The notes under the pieces are model-generated. The model had not been told where the DNA came from. It saw only the letters and a program-made list of their open reading frames with translations, and did no database searches. This document shows positions 34,418-45,859 of a stretch of DNA of 64,000 nt, one piece after another. Both the position numbers and the translations under genes were made by a program. Source of the stretch: Zhengitettix transpicula. Lineage: Eukaryota; Arthropoda; Insecta; Orthoptera; Tetrigidae. Positions within the stretch are counted from its first letter, which is position 1; every line of letters starts with the position of its first letter. Where the stretch lies: contig CM073590.1 of assembly GCA_037074705.1 (NCBI GenBank), forward strand, positions 237,758,101 to 237,822,100, read 5' to 3'.

Positions 34418-34500
34418 TAAATCACCTGACGAAAGCAACAATTATTACTGAATTGCTGTTTGGTATTTAATTTATTTTGGTCTGTTATTTGTTTTCATAG
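34418..34500 (+). repeat. Relic of hammerhead-like repeat
   Basis: ATCACCTGACGAAAGCAAC, later TTTGGTATTTAATTTATTTT and GGTCTGTTATTTG follow the unit order, but the GAAACGTTG part is lost. Confidence 0.45.
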
Positions 34501-35129
34501 CTACTCTCTTATCCATTTTTTTGTGGCTTTGTACGTCATTTTTCTGAACACTTGGCTATGTCTTTCTATTGTCTGCGTATTTTTGCTACGTATAGCAACC
34601 GTAGAGTTCATTTTATTTAGATGCAGAATTATGGGTCGAATCATATTGCGCTTTCTGTAGTTTTTTTATGGTTTCCAACCGGATAAAGCGGGTAAAGACG
34701 TACAACGTTTTCATGGTTGCCATCCTCATTAGGTGTTTTCATTTGCCTTTTTCTCCATATTAACGTGGCTTTTTCTTATTACTTCTATAGTTTCCTTCAC
34801 GTTTATTTCCTCTATTAGAGGGTCTCTGATATTGTGATATTGTCTTTGTTCTGATCTATTAATTCCCGTTTTATTTTTATAGCGAATATATATTTGTTTC
34901 ATTTGCATGTTGGTTTAGTCACATATGAAAGCAGTATGGACATTTGATGCCTTTTGCGGGCTGCTGCTGAGTAGTCTTTCTTTTTCTTTCTAGCTTCAGG
35001 TTTCCTTCTGTATAACATGCTAGGTCAATCGATCGAGTTCAGTTCTGTGCAATGTATGTAAAAAAATAATATTAAAGTTAATTTGACAGTTATAATTTAA
35101 TAAATAAACAGAAAGACGGACAAATTACT
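34501..35129. other. Unassigned stretch
   Basis: T-rich sequence that may be an old repeat; no motif I can name. Confidence 0.3.
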
Positions 35130-35225
35130 AAAAAAATGTATTATTCTGCTGTAACAAAAAATAATTACAATATTAAGACGTTTCGTCCACAATTTTGGGA
35201 CTTCATCATGTAATATACAGTGCTT
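35130..35225 (-). repeat. Hammerhead-like repeat with perfect 4-bp helix
   Basis: Minus strand: ACATGATGAAGTCCCAAAA, TTGTGGACGAAACGTCTT. GTCC pairs with GGAC between TGATGAA and GAAACG. The C before TGATGA is A here, and one extra A precedes the helix. Confidence 0.5.
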
Positions 35226-37190
35226 AGTGTACGCATATACGTATATGTTAAAATTAGATGTCCACATATAAATTAACGAAACTTATAATATATTCTCTAT
35301 TACCTGATTAATTCCTAAAAGTGTGTACGGAACGTCGTAGCATTGTAATTACAGTTTGTTTTAGTCGTAAAATATTTTTTTACTGACTAATTGTCTGATT
35401 TTCTGTTTAATTAGTAAGTTGGTATTTCCTTTTTGTTCGCTTCAACGGTCGGATAATATGCAACCCCGCAATACTGAGTCCCGGGTTGCATACATTTCAG
35501 GAGTAATTATACGAATCAGTGTTTATATTTTTTCGCGAATATAGTTTCATATACGTTCCTGTTACATAATATGCCATATTTAATAATTCGCGTAAAATTT
35601 CTGAAAACCGAATACAAATTACCAGAACCTAGTTAGCAAATTTCGTAGGTGTTTCATTTTATGTTTTGGAGAACATATAATCGTAACATGAATGGATAAA
35701 ATAGAGGTGAAGTTTATATATAATCTTCAACATAAAATTAATACGATTAAAATTAAAAAATTGGAAATTCCACAATTACAAGTTAAACTTCTTATTTGAA
35801 CATTATATCAAAGTTTGTAAAGGCCAAGGAATAAAATTTTAAATTATAAAATATTTAAAGATAAATTTTTATTCATTTTTCTCTCTTTGCATAAAAAATA
35901 ATACAAGAATATTTTGAAAACTTGTGATCGACTTTGTAAATTATTTAATTAAATATTAGTGAGCCCGTTTAACTCACAGTCAATTGTACCTGCCATTAAA
36001 AAAAATTCTTTACGTTTGTACAATTATTTCAATTTAGCCATCAATCAGAATAATTAATTAAATTGACATATCAAATAAAGTTTTGTCTAAATAAAATTAA
36101 ATGTAGTTAATTAGCGACTAATTAACGACGAAATATATACTGTTCATTTTTTTATTCATGAAAGCCTCATGTCACACAGGAAAGCTTTTAAAGTGTTTAA
36201 AAATATCGTTTTTATACGAAGTATTGTTTTTAAAGAATATTCTAGGTAATTTAAAATTAGCAAAAATAATTTAAATTGTTTACTAGCGATTCGGAAAGAA
36301 TAATCACAATCCTGAAAGGCAAAATTATTTATTGTTTAATTTTTCCCTAGCAGTACAGCATATATGAATTGCTTTTGTAGCTATTAATTCACTAGATTTA
36401 TATTTATACTTAACTACGCGAACATGGAGAGTGGATAATAACGTATAATCAAGAAATTGATAGTATAATTAAGAAATAAGATATAGTGAGATTTATAAAA
36501 TCTTAAATTCCGCTATGGTGACTCCATGCTGTAAGATAGAATACCTCAAAAAACATTTCTACTCGACTTGGAAAAGAGGACTTTGTAATGGTGGATTTGA
36601 GTAATTTGGAGGTGAAAGGAATGGAAGAGAGGAATAAAGAAGCATGCAGGCTGATTGTAAAGGAGGCCAAGACCCACCCAGGGTTGTAGTTCTGTATAGA
36701 AAGTAAATAAGGCAAAATTACGTCAAGTCTTACATCATTGAATTTTGTACTCCACGTCTATAGTTTTAAAAATTATTTGCGCAATCCAGTGTGACTGGAA
36801 TTAGGTTTACTTGTTTTTAAAAAAATTATTAAAATTTTAATCGGAAAATTGTACAGTTGGAATGGTATAGAGTATATATAAACGTATAAATTAATTCACA
36901 CGGAAGGTGCGACTTTTTGCGGTCCATTAACTGCCCGAAACCATTTATTTCATACGAGTTTATTTAAAAGTTCTGGATGTTGGGAGTGATATTTAATGTT
37001 TAGAATCAGGTGTTAAATTTATAAATACGTTTCTGATCTTCAAGTCTGATTTTGATGCCTTTATTTTCTTTGTATATACCTTCGTAATACCGTTTTTTTC
37101 AAAATGGTCTTTCTCTTAGTCAGTGACATTCGAATATATTTTTAAATAATGCGTCTGGAGAATGAAAAAAAAATTGAATGGAAAGGCTGG
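35226..37190. other. AT-rich stretch, nothing recognised
   Basis: About 2 kb of AT-rich DNA with no recognisable repeat. A 70-codon minus-strand frame (36503-36715) has no motif. Confidence 0.4.
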
Positions 37191-37640
37191 AAATAATACG
37201 TAAAATTCGTCTTAATCGGTCTACAGAGCCTGAAGAATTGTTGTAGTAATTCATGGGCCCTGCGCGGTATGGAGCGGAGTGTACTAGAAACGCTCTCGGC
37301 TAGGGCTCTCGACATGGCTAGGGGATTACGTTAATTAAGCCACGCTATTGCTGCAGAAGTAATGTACAACTGTTACAAGCGATGGCGGCTTTAAAACTCG
37401 TAACTGATACTGCCTGGCCAATTAACAGCTAGCCCCGTCCCATATCCTCCGATATAGTGGCGTCATAAGCCCATCATCTTCTCTGCTCCAATCGTGTCGT
37501 TTTTCTCGTTACGTAAATATCATTATTGACCCGTTAACGTATACGATTGAAGCCAAACAGCGACGCGTTTACAGTCTCCGGCGGAGCCAGACAGTGGTCA
37601 CTGTCAACTGTTATCTTGAAATCGTTATTTCCGTCATTCA
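37191..37640. other. GC-richer single-copy island
   Basis: Includes ATTACGTTAATTAAGCC, GCGATGGCGGCTTTAAAAC and GGCCAATTAACAGCTAGCC, dense in TAAT/ATTA cores. It is bounded on both sides by AT-rich DNA. A candidate conserved non-coding element; only cross-species comparison could show this. Confidence 0.35.
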
Positions 37641-37767
37641 TAAACACCGAATGCTATCAAAAAAAAATCCACGTCCCAGAATAAAAATTAAACATTTCAG
37701 AATGTTCTCATTTTCATTAAATTTTATTTTTTTCTCAAGACAACTTTTCCTATATAATACAAAATAA

Positions 37768-37850
37768 TCGAGTCACCTGACGAAAGAAACGAGGATTGCA
37801 GAAACGTTATGTTGTATTTAATTTCACACCTTTTTGGTAATTTATTTATC
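37768..37850 (+). repeat. Hammerhead-like repeat, diverged
   Basis: GTCACCTGACGAAAGAAAC (CTGACGA 37777-37783), GAGGATTGCAGAAACGTTAT, then GTTGTATTTAATTTC. The core and spacing are kept; helix II is weak. Confidence 0.55.
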
Positions 37851-38035
37851 TAATTTTCATTCAAGTTTCCCTATATCATTTTAATTTATTTTTCTGCTCC
37901 TTATGAGTTTTTCATATTTCAGAGCCTCCTCAATAATATAAAATCTTACAAGGTTCATTAAAATGGATGAAAACCCTACTTAAGAAATATTGTATTAGGG
38001 TAATTTACCCATGCTCCTCATTGAAAAAAAAATTA

Positions 38036-38073
38036 TTCAAGCATCTTTCGGGTTCATGCCATTTTCAACTGTA
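38036..38073 (-). repeat. CGAAAG-type motif before the minisatellite
   Basis: Minus strand reads AATGGCATGAACCCGAAAG, a relative of the CGAAAGC motifs near 8740, 17020 and 56610. It lies directly upstream of the 80-bp array. Confidence 0.35.
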
Positions 38074-38112
38074 TCACAATTAATTAAAAATTCTCTAGAA
38101 TGTAAAAAATAT

Positions 38113-39365
38113 AAAACTATAAAAAATTCTAGAGAATAGTTAATAAATTTTTATACAAGGTGATAAAGAAAAAATCTGAATACAGTCATTAAGGACTATA
38201 AAAAATTCTAGACGATTTTTAATTCATTTTTATACAAGATGATAAAGATAAAAAACCGAATACAGTGACTCAGGAGTATAAAAAAATTCTAGAGGATTTT
38301 TAATTAATTTTATACAAGATGATAAAGATAAAAATCCGAATACTGTCACTCAGGACTATAAAAAAATTATAGAGGATTTTTATTTAATTTTTACACAAGA
38401 TGATAAAGATAAATATCCGATTACTGTTACTCAGGACTATAAAAAAATTCTAGAGGATTTTTAATTAATTTTTATATAAGATGATAAAGATAAAAATCCG
38501 AATACTGTCACTCAGGACTATAATAAAATTCTAGAGGATTTTTAATTAATTTTTATACAAGATGATAAAGATAAAAATCCGAATACTGTCATTCAGGACT
38601 ATAAAAAATCTAGTGGATTTTTAATTAATTTTTATACAAGATGATAAAGATAAAAATCCGGATAGTCACTCAGGACTATAAAAAAATCTAGAGGATTTTT
38701 AATTAAATTTTATAGAAGGTAATAAAGAAAAAATCCGAATACAGTAATTCGGGATTGTAAAAAATTCTAGAGGATTTTTAATTAAATTTTATAGAAGGTA
38801 ATAAAGAAAAAATCCGAATACAGTCACTCAGGACTATAAAAAATCCTAGAGAATTATTAAATAATTTTTATACAAGTCGATCAAGATAAAAATCGGAATA
38901 CAGTCACTCAGGACTATAAAAAAATCTAGAGGATTTTTAATTAAATTTTATAGAAGGTAATAAAGAAAAAATCCAAATATAGTCACTCAGGACTATAAAA
39001 AATTCTAGAGGATTTTTAATTCATTTTTATACAAGATGATAAAGATAAAAATCCAAATACAGTCACTCAGGACTATAAAAAATCCTAGAGAATTATTAAA
39101 TAATTTTTATACAAGTCGATCAAGATAAAAAACGGAATACAGTCACTCAGGACTATAAAAAATTCTAGAGGATTTTTAATTAATTTTTATACAAGATGAT
39201 AAAGATAAAAATCCAAATAAAGTCACACAGGACTATAAAAAATCCTAGAGAATTATTAATTAATTTTTATACAAGGCGATAAAGATAAAAATCGGAACAG
39301 TCAATCAGGACTATAAAAAATTTCTAGAGAATTGTTAATTAATTTTTATACACGGTGATAAAATT
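38113..39365. repeat. 80-bp minisatellite, about 16 units
   Basis: Head-to-tail units start near 38113, 38195, 38274, 38354, 38435, 38516, 38597, 38675, 38754, 38832, 38913, 38991, 39072, 39152, 39231 and 39310. Each unit has ACTATAAAAAATTCTAGAGG, ATTTTTAATTAATTTTTATA, CAAGATGATAAAGATAAAAA and TCCGAATACAGTCACTCAGG. AAAAAATTCTAGAGGATTTT is itself an imperfect palindrome. Neighbouring units share variants (AGAAGGTAATAAAG in several units from about 38710 to 38970), showing local block amplification. Confidence 0.95.
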
Positions 39366-40240
39366 ATACAAAAGCAACATCGTGAGGAACATCCTTTCAA
39401 TTTATTGGCCCCGAAACATAATTATTTGACACAAATATAGGTCCTTTTCGCACGATTTAAAAAGACCAACCCCGTTCAAACTTGCGGAGGTGCCCAACGT
39501 TTCCTTCAAGAGACCGTCTGAAACATTCGTGGACGTGCGCACAATCTACCAAAGCTTCAACGCAATCGAATGAATGACATAGAAACGCATAATAAACAAA
39601 CAAGAAAGCAAACATATATTCCTTTTTTTCCTTCACATACGAGATTAAGGAATTTCTGGGTTAAATAATTATTTAAAAAATATATTAGTCAGGTTTTATT
39701 GCGTTTTTTTAATACAGATGACTATTTCAATTACCGAAAGGTCCTTCAAATGCCAAAATAAATATATATTTTCAAATAAATTTTATTAAAAATTAATGTT
39801 TTATGACAGCAGTCTCAATATTCACGGGATAAATATAGAAATATATTAGATAAAATATCAGTTTAAAGTTTTAGGAATATTTTCAAGATATTACTAAATT
39901 AGAATGTAAACAGATATGGTTTAATATTATTTTAGTATATTATATTAAAATCAAATATTTTTCTGTAGTTGCCATCCAATGTATAGTAATCCCAGGACAA
40001 TCTTTAGAGAAGTCAACATTAAATGTATTTAGTATTCAGAAGTCCCAAGATAAATATATAGATAAATTGATTGAAACGTTCTAGTATCCTCAACTTGTTA
40101 TTTATAGATTATAAATATTTAAAGTTTAATTTCTATCAAGGTGTTCCCTACATATTTGTCAGAAATTTAAAAACGACGTAACCATCGTGTCGGCTACTCA
40201 AGTGTACAGCATCTCCTATGAGACCGTGTTAAAATAAAAG
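39366..40240. other. AT-rich stretch
   Basis: AT-rich, no repeat or gene recognised. Confidence 0.4.
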
Positions 40241-40440
40241 TAATTGCTTTTGAGTTTTGTCAAATCACTTGTGCAGTTGTGTCGGACTAGGTTAATGTAC
40301 TTTTTTTATTTTTTTTTAGCACCTGAGGAAAGGAGCAAGGCTTCGAGAAACGTCGTGTGGTATTTATAACATCACTTCTTCTGTCTGTATTTGGGTGCAT
40401 ATTATTACTACTAATTTTCAAAACAGACGTAAATTTTTAA
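40241..40440 (+). repeat. Hammerhead-like repeat with compensated helix II
   Basis: TGCAGTTGTGTCGGACTAGG, GCAC-CTGAGGA (40323-40329), AA-GGAG, CAAGG, CTTC, then GA-GAAACGTCGTGTGGTAT. Helix II is GGAG/CTTC (one G-U), different in sequence from the GGGA/TCCC and GGAA/TTCC subfamilies but still able to pair. Confidence 0.65.
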
Positions 40441-40810
40441 TTTTTAAAAGTAATTGTCGTTCGTCATCAATGACGTACGAGGACGTTTGATCCTGTTTTA
40501 ATTTTTTATCTGCGCGAGCGCACGCGCCCGAGCATCTGGTAATGACGTATTGGCCAAGGCAAACCCAACAGTGTTGTGCGCAAACTGTGCGATGGGAGAT
40601 AGCGCAGGGCCGCCGCGTTGCTGTTGCTGCTGATTAATGAAGATGTCTCGCCCGATTAGGCCGATGCTGACGCCACCTGTTTGCCCTGCCACCGCCACCG
40701 CCGCCACCGCCACGGACTCGTAAAAACAGCAAACGTGCTGCTGCTGTCCCGCCATCTTTGTTCCTCCATCTCGTCAGCGCCCTCGGTAACATCACGGCCA
40801 CTCACTAAGT
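40441..40810. other. GC-rich island with CCGCCA repeat
   Basis: Contains GCGCGAGCGCACGCGCCCG, short CTG runs and a CCGCCA/CCACCG-type run (40685-40713). An 85-codon minus-strand frame contains short Q and A runs but no domain. Possible promoter-type island. Confidence 0.35.
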
Positions 40811-41007
40811 GAACTAAAAGATAATGTTATGAAGAACGGAGAAACTCTTCACGAGGAGTAGCTGTGAGAGGTAATTTTGATTTAATGCACATAGCATCAG
40901 CAACAAGTAGATGCGTGTCTTCATAAATCGTATTTGCCAAACCAGCGTATTAGTGACTTAAAACGGTTCCAAGTTTCAGCCATTTTATGAACAAAAACTT
41001 TTTTTTT
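40811..41007. other. Spacer
   Basis: Nothing recognised. Confidence 0.3.
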
Positions 41008-41293
41008 TTAGATAACAGGACACATGGTGGCAACTCTCCTTTAATAGCATAGGAAGGGATTTGAAAGGGGGGATGCGGAAGGGTAGAGGAAGGTAGCCAA
41101 GGGTTATCTAGGGACCACGGGCTATATTTTAAGGATCCTACCCGGCATTCGCCTAAAGAAATGGAAGGAAAACCCTAGAAAAACCTGCATCAGGTAGGTC
41201 GGGCATTGGGTACTTGTCCCACGCCCTTCCGATAGCGGGAGAGGGGTTTGCTGTGGAGACGCAGCATTCCCTTCTCCGTGCCTCGACCAGTAA
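41008..41293 (-). mobile_element. Family A SINE-like element, copy 7 (5' truncated)
   Basis: Reverse orientation from a T run and AGATAACAGGACACATGG to CTTCTCCGTGCCTCGACCAG, where it stops in the middle of the family. 5' truncation of this kind is usual for target-primed reverse transcription. Confidence 0.8.
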
Positions 41294-41574
41294 AAGTTAA
41301 TTACATCAACCATATATACCTTGTATTTTTTCTCTATTCACTTGAATGATCAGAAGGCGGTGATTGCTTTCCTCAGCTCTGTCATTATCAACCGTGAACT
41401 TGGTTGTCTCACTGACTCGTGGCTCGTAAATAATTCTATAACACAGAATCCGGGAGCAGGGTTGGATTTTTTCTTGTCACAACATCAACTTTCTCTCATA
41501 TCTAGAAAATACCTTTCAACTATTTTCCCCTTTAAAATGAAAAATTTACGTTCGATTAAAAATAATGAATAAAA
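41294..41574. other. Spacer
   Basis: Unassigned; an 83-codon plus-strand frame (41321-41572) shows no motif. Confidence 0.3.
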
Positions 41575-41795
41575 AAAGATAGCCAATACAGTCACAAAAA
41601 AGGTACTATAAATACCACACAAATTGTTTCTGGGATCCTTGGTCCTTTCGTCAGGTGCTAAGAAGACTGTGACCAGTGCAGTTGTGTCGCTCTAGGCTCT
41701 TCTTAGCACCTGACGAAAGGGACAACGATCCCAGAAAGGTTGTGTGGTATTTATATTATTTTTTCTGTATTATCTATGATTCCTTTTCATTATTT
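41575..41795. repeat. Divergent pair of hammerhead-like repeats
   Basis: Left arm on the minus strand ends outward in TACTTTTTT-GTG and ATTGGCTATC; right arm on the plus strand has GCAC-CTGACGA (41710-41716), AA-GGGA, CAACGA, TCCC, A-GAAAG, GTTGTGTGGT. Helix II is perfect in the right arm (GGGA/TCCC) but GAAAC has become GAAAG. The left arm stops short of the promoter-like TTGTGTCGCTC region that the right arm retains. Confidence 0.65.
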
Positions 41796-41956
41796 TCCTC
41801 TTTACTATGCCTTTATCATATTTAAGTTAATCTAAAAATTATAATTTAAAAAATAAACTGAAGACGTTCACTAATTTGTTAGAATAAAATATATATTATT
41901 TGACTAAAACAAAAAAATAATACGGAGCGTAGATTTTCCAGGTGTCACTGCTGGAG

Positions 41957-42095
41957 AAAGTTTTCTCGGGATTCCAACCGGCTAGCGTCGTTTAATTTCC
42001 ACAACGTTCTTCAGATGAAGAAGATGGCGGTGCAAGCCATCGAAACGTTGTGGAAATTAAACGACTCTAGCCGGTTGGAATCCCGAGAAAACTTT
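41957..42095. repeat. Near-perfect 52-bp hairpin with CGAAACGTTG
   Basis: Arms 41957-42008 and 42044-42095 are reverse complements at 51 of 52 positions (one C/A difference in CTAGCGTCG against CTAGAGTCG). The 35-base loop has two smaller hairpins, CTTCA/TGAAG and GATGGC/GCCATC, and leads into GAAACGTTGTGG. Related in plan to the elements at 30269 and 49145. Confidence 0.9.
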
Positions 42096-42139
42096 ATGAA
42101 GGCAAAAAAATTGAGACGAAACATTTGAAATTATTTTTT

Positions 42140-42325
42140 GTTTTACGGTGCTGAAAAATATGGCCAAAAAAACAGACCTCACATGCATAAAATTAAGTAC
42201 AACGTTTATTCCACAGAATTACGGTCCTTCTCAAGGACAAAAAAGTGGGAAAAATTATTTTTGCTGGCGTAGCATATAGTTTTAATCTTGTGAGGTCAGT
42301 TTTTTGGCTAAATTTTTCATCATCC
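42140..42325. repeat. Inverted pair related to 51130 locus
   Basis: Left GGCCAAAAAAACAGACCTCA and right TGTGAGGTCAGTTTTTTGGC are inverted. Inside the left part ACAACGTTTATTCCACAG and GGTCCTTCTCAAGGAC mark a decayed member of the same group. Confidence 0.55.
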
Positions 42326-42779
42326 TAATATATTATACAGGTGTAAATTTTAATATAACTATTTTCTGTTTTAGTTAAATAATACAATTTTTCATGACAA
42401 ATTGACAGTTTTTCTGTTATTTATCCCTTACTTGTTCTCTTTTGATCTCTTCTTCAATTGGGCTTCTCCTTAACTAATACTCCTTATCCACTTGAATTCC
42501 TCGTTTATTTTCATTCCAGGTGGCCGATACAAACGCCCATCTCTATCTCGGAAATTTCCACTCTCTTAAGCTCGGACAATGTCCTCCTGAGTGTTTGGCT
42601 TCATTCATCTCCTTTCTTAGGAAATAAGACTTTGAACTTCGATAAACTTCGGCTTTGAAACGCTCTTTTCGTGAGTTGTCTGTTCCACAAAGTCGTTAAT
42701 TAGACAAACGTCGGCAAATCGTACGTAATGAAGAACAATAAATCCTTACTGCAGCTCCGTGAATGACATGTGACAACGT
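42326..42779. other. Unassigned stretch
   Basis: Mixed sequence upstream of the promoter-like region. A 66-codon frame (42458-42658, +) has no motif. Confidence 0.3.
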
Positions 42780-42814
42780 CGCACGAATTTGATCCGACGG
42801 CGCAAGGAAGACTT

Positions 42815-42960
42815 TCAAGGTCAAATCTGTTTCCCAGTTGAAAAACCACTATAATTGCTTTCATTGGCCGATGCAACTATTTTTGGGCCAGACTCAAGGT
42901 GACCTTGGACACCTAGCTGCATATATAAGCGGACAGTCGAAGAATTCTCATCAGCCTTGG
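42815..42960 (+). promoter_or_regulatory. Candidate TATA promoter with nuclear receptor sites
   Basis: Order of elements: TCAAGGTCA (42815-42823), the extended half-site for FTZ-F1/ERR-type nuclear receptors; ATTGG, an inverted CCAAT (42863-42867); CAAGGTGACCTTG, a palindrome containing the same half-site on the minus strand (42895-42907); TATATAAG (42922-42929); and ATCAGCC with its A at 42953, 31 bases after the TATA start, the usual distance to an initiator. Downstream, the first ATG opens only a 17-codon frame and AATAAA lies near 43070, so the product is unknown: a short RNA, or a first exon with distant partners. Confidence 0.45.
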
Positions 42961-43179
42961 CCTAGCTCGAAAAAAAACAGATGGTTACTAATGCTGTTAC
43001 CTGTATGTTATATATAACCGATGGCCATCGACCATGCATTCCAAACAATCGTAACTAGCGTCTTATGACGAATAAAAAAATTATCCGCCGTCAAAAAAAA
43101 ATCACGCTTTACGGTATAAGGTATTTAAAAATATAATTTTTTTAAATCCATTCTGGTGACAACCAGTGCTTGAGTAGAA
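42961..43179. other. Possible transcribed stretch downstream of the promoter
   Basis: No open frame of note. GACGAATAAAAAAATT (near 43067-43082) contains a polyadenylation signal sequence. Whether it is transcribed cannot be seen. Confidence 0.25.
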
Positions 43180-43450
43180 GAGAAGCGGGTTTTGGCGACG
43201 CAGCTCCGTAGATATTTAGTAGCGTGCGGGCGTCACAGCCATCTGTATTAGACCACGCGTATCTCATTAATGGACCGCAAACCACATAACAAGCAAATAG
43301 CACGTACGCTATTAACTAGCACCCCCAGCACGACCCAAACCTTTCCCCTGCCTCTCCTTCGACAATGTCGCCAACCTTCCTACTCACACACGACGCTACC
43401 TCAGGCTGGCCGGCGTCCAATATCTTATTGTGCTTGAGTGAGTGAGGCTC
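43180..43450. other. GC-richer single-copy island
   Basis: GCGACGCAGCTCCGTAG, ACCACGCGTATCTCATTAAT and C-rich blocks. No repeat copies. Confidence 0.3.
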
Positions 43451-43917
43451 CTGGTAAACTATTACAAATGTAAAAAATAATAAAAATTGTTTCATTAAAG
43501 AGGAAAACCCCTGCTCTTACGATATTGTAAAGTTTTCAGATTTATGCCTTGAAAATGTGAACGAGTCAATCTGGCTGCGGTCAAACCTGAAAACGTGATA
43601 CTTGCTGGAATTTTTGGGATTTTGTGGTACGTGACTTTAGCTGCTTTCAAACGTTATTGCAGTAAAGGGCACAAAGTCAGCAGGAAAGTCATGTCACATT
43701 TTCTTTAGAGACAAAACAACAACAAGGAAAAATGAAATTGACTTCTCATTGGTTATTTTATAACAGTTATGGAATCACGCAAGTGATCACGAACGCTGGA
43801 AGGTGTTATCGAATGAAAGAAAAGGGTGTTTCATAAAAATAAAAGGGCAGTATTTATACATCAGAAGAGCAGATATCAGTGAAACTGATATGAAAACAGT
43901 AGCTTAGTGGAAAATAT
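43451..43917. other. Unassigned stretch
   Basis: Nothing recognised. Confidence 0.3.
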
Positions 43918-44428
43918 TTTTTAGGGCAACAGGCTACTTTAGGGTACTTCACATGGTGGTACTCCCCTTTAATAGCATAGGAAAAGATTTGAAAGGTGGA
44001 TGAGCAAGCGTAGAGGAAGGTAGCCAAGGGTTAACTAGGGCCCCCGGTCTGTACTTTAAGCAACCTACCCGGCATTCGCCTAAAAGTAATGCAGGGAAAA
44101 CCCTAGAAAAACCTGCATTAGGTAGGTCGGGCCTTGAGTACTTGTCCCAAGTCCTTCCGATAGCGGGAGAGGATTTTTCTGTGGGGACGCAGCATTCCCT
44201 TCTCCGTGCCTCGACCAGTTTAGGAGGCAGCTGGCCGGCTGATCCAATGGAAACAGCGAACAACTCTTACCGTATGCCCAAGGTCTGTGACCCCGGAACA
44301 TACACCTCTCAAAACAGGCCGAGGTGCCTCGACTTGTGGGAACCTTAGTTAGAAAACGGAGAGAGGAGACGGCATCCCCAAAGGTAGCCCCCTCCTAGTC
44401 TCCTACAAGGATCTGCCTGCGAGAGAAT
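43918..44428 (-). mobile_element. Family A SINE-like element, copy 8 (near full length)
   Basis: Reverse orientation from TTAGGGCAACAGGCTACTTT to GATCTGCCTGCGAGAGAAT. A possible duplicated target (GTGGAA plus T-rich) occurs on both sides, but the second copy merges with the T run of copy 9. Confidence 0.8.
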
Positions 44429-44436
44429 CTATGTGG

Positions 44437-44660
44437 AATTTTTTTTGTAGGTGTAATCCACATGGTGGCAACTCCCCTTTAATAGTATATGAAAGAGATT
44501 TGAAAGGGGGGATGCGGAAGGGTAGAGGAAAGTAGCCAAGGGTTAACTAGGGCCCCCGGGCTATGGTTTTAAGAATCCTACCCGAAAATTCGCCTCAAAG
44601 TGATGCAGGGAAAACCCTAGAAAAACCTGCGTCAAGGAGGTCGAGCACTTGGTACTTCTA
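44437..44660 (-). mobile_element. Family A SINE-like element, copy 9 (3' part)
   Basis: T run, TGTAATCCACATGGTGGCAA to GGTCGAGCACTTGGTACTTC. It is 5' truncated and joined directly to copy 8 on one side and copy 10 on the other. Confidence 0.75.
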
Positions 44661-44732
44661 ATTTTTTTTAGGGTAACAACTACATGTGGATAATCCACAA
44701 GGTGGCAACTCCGCTTTAATAGCATAGGAAGG
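44661..44732 (-). mobile_element. Family A SINE-like element, copy 10 (very short)
   Basis: T run, AGGGTAACAACTACATGTGG, GGTGGCAACTCCGCTTTAAT and AGCATAGGAAGGG, then unrelated sequence. Three family A ends with their T runs thus lie in tandem between 43918 and 44732. Confidence 0.75.
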
Positions 44733-45430
44733 GCGAGAGATTAGCGATTTAATTTTTAATATTTTTTTAAGGAAACTGTTGCAGGCTAATCAAATAAATT
44801 CATAGACTCGAAGTAATACATTAATAAGGCATAAAGTATTTAATATTGACCATAGTCCAAAATACTGTTGGGGTCGATTATAATGATGTTTTAGGAATAT
44901 ATGTGTTACAGTAGTCACCATAAGAATAACTTAATAATCTGAAATTATTATAAATCTTTATGTTTATGCTTTTGGAACTTTATACAAAAATGTTCGAAAA
45001 CATGAAAAGTTGATCAACAGTCATGAGCGGCCAAAGACTCCGAAAACAACTTTAAAAAAAAACACGAAAAATTAACAACTTAATTTTGAACAACGAGTTT
45101 CCATCAACTGTTGTGATCCTTGTCAATATTTTCCGCAGACAGTAGAGATATAGCCAAAGAATATGAATAAAAGATATAAATTAACAAAGATTATTTAGTA
45201 AGCCGTCATAAATACAGTTTAAATGAAGAGAGTCCAGTTTAAGATTTAAAGAAAATTTGTTGGTCTTAATATGTAAGGTTTTTTTTAGGATTAAACTTTT
45301 TTTAAAATTACTTTCATCGCCTAGAATAATAGTATTAACCAAATAAAAGGATAATTAAGATCTAAAAAACAATTATAATTGTGTAAATGGTGTAAATTTT
45401 ACAATAGTTATATGTTAGTAAATAAAAAGT
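44733..45430. other. AT-rich stretch
   Basis: AT-rich, nothing recognised. Confidence 0.4.
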
Positions 45431-45490
45431 ACATTACAATATATATATATATATATATATATAGTGTGGAAAATTTATCTATAGATATTT
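45431..45490. repeat. TA tract between two TA-embedded element termini
   Basis: ACATTACA, then about eleven TA units, then TAGTGTGGAAAATTTATC. The left side matches the CATTACA terminus of LTR-like copy 1, and the right side resembles TGTGGGAATTTATTAAAG at 48309. It looks like the remains of two elements inserted in one TA repeat. Confidence 0.45.
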
Positions 45491-45859
45491 ACATACATCA
45501 AAAACTACTGATAGTATGAAAACAAGTGGCTAATGGAATTTTTTCTCTCAAATAAATAAAATTCAACTCCCCGTAAAGACTTAAATGTGAATATAGCAAG
45601 TATGAAAATACTTAGGATGAAATAATTTAATGGTAAAAGGTATTACGATATATGACTCTACGGTATTTTGAGTTAAAATAAAAAAGTATTTTTGTTACGC
45701 TACAGCTTATAACTTCTTGAAAAATGTTGTGACGTTTCTGCAGGAGAACTTTGCTGTAAGGGAAAATAATGAACACGCGAGTAAATAAGAGCGCCTTTTT
45801 GATGAAACACTCGTTCTTTACCGAGCTTCAAACAGCGAAATACCGTTAATTAATGCAAA
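45491..45859. other. Unassigned stretch
   Basis: AT-rich, nothing recognised. Confidence 0.35.

Noticed and set aside
34660..35020. Possible coding remnant of a retroelement on the minus strand
   Set aside because: Short frames looked vaguely protein-like, but I could not match any motif in order.
38113..39365. CRISPR array
   Set aside because: Units are contiguous without unique spacers; the context is eukaryotic. It is a minisatellite.
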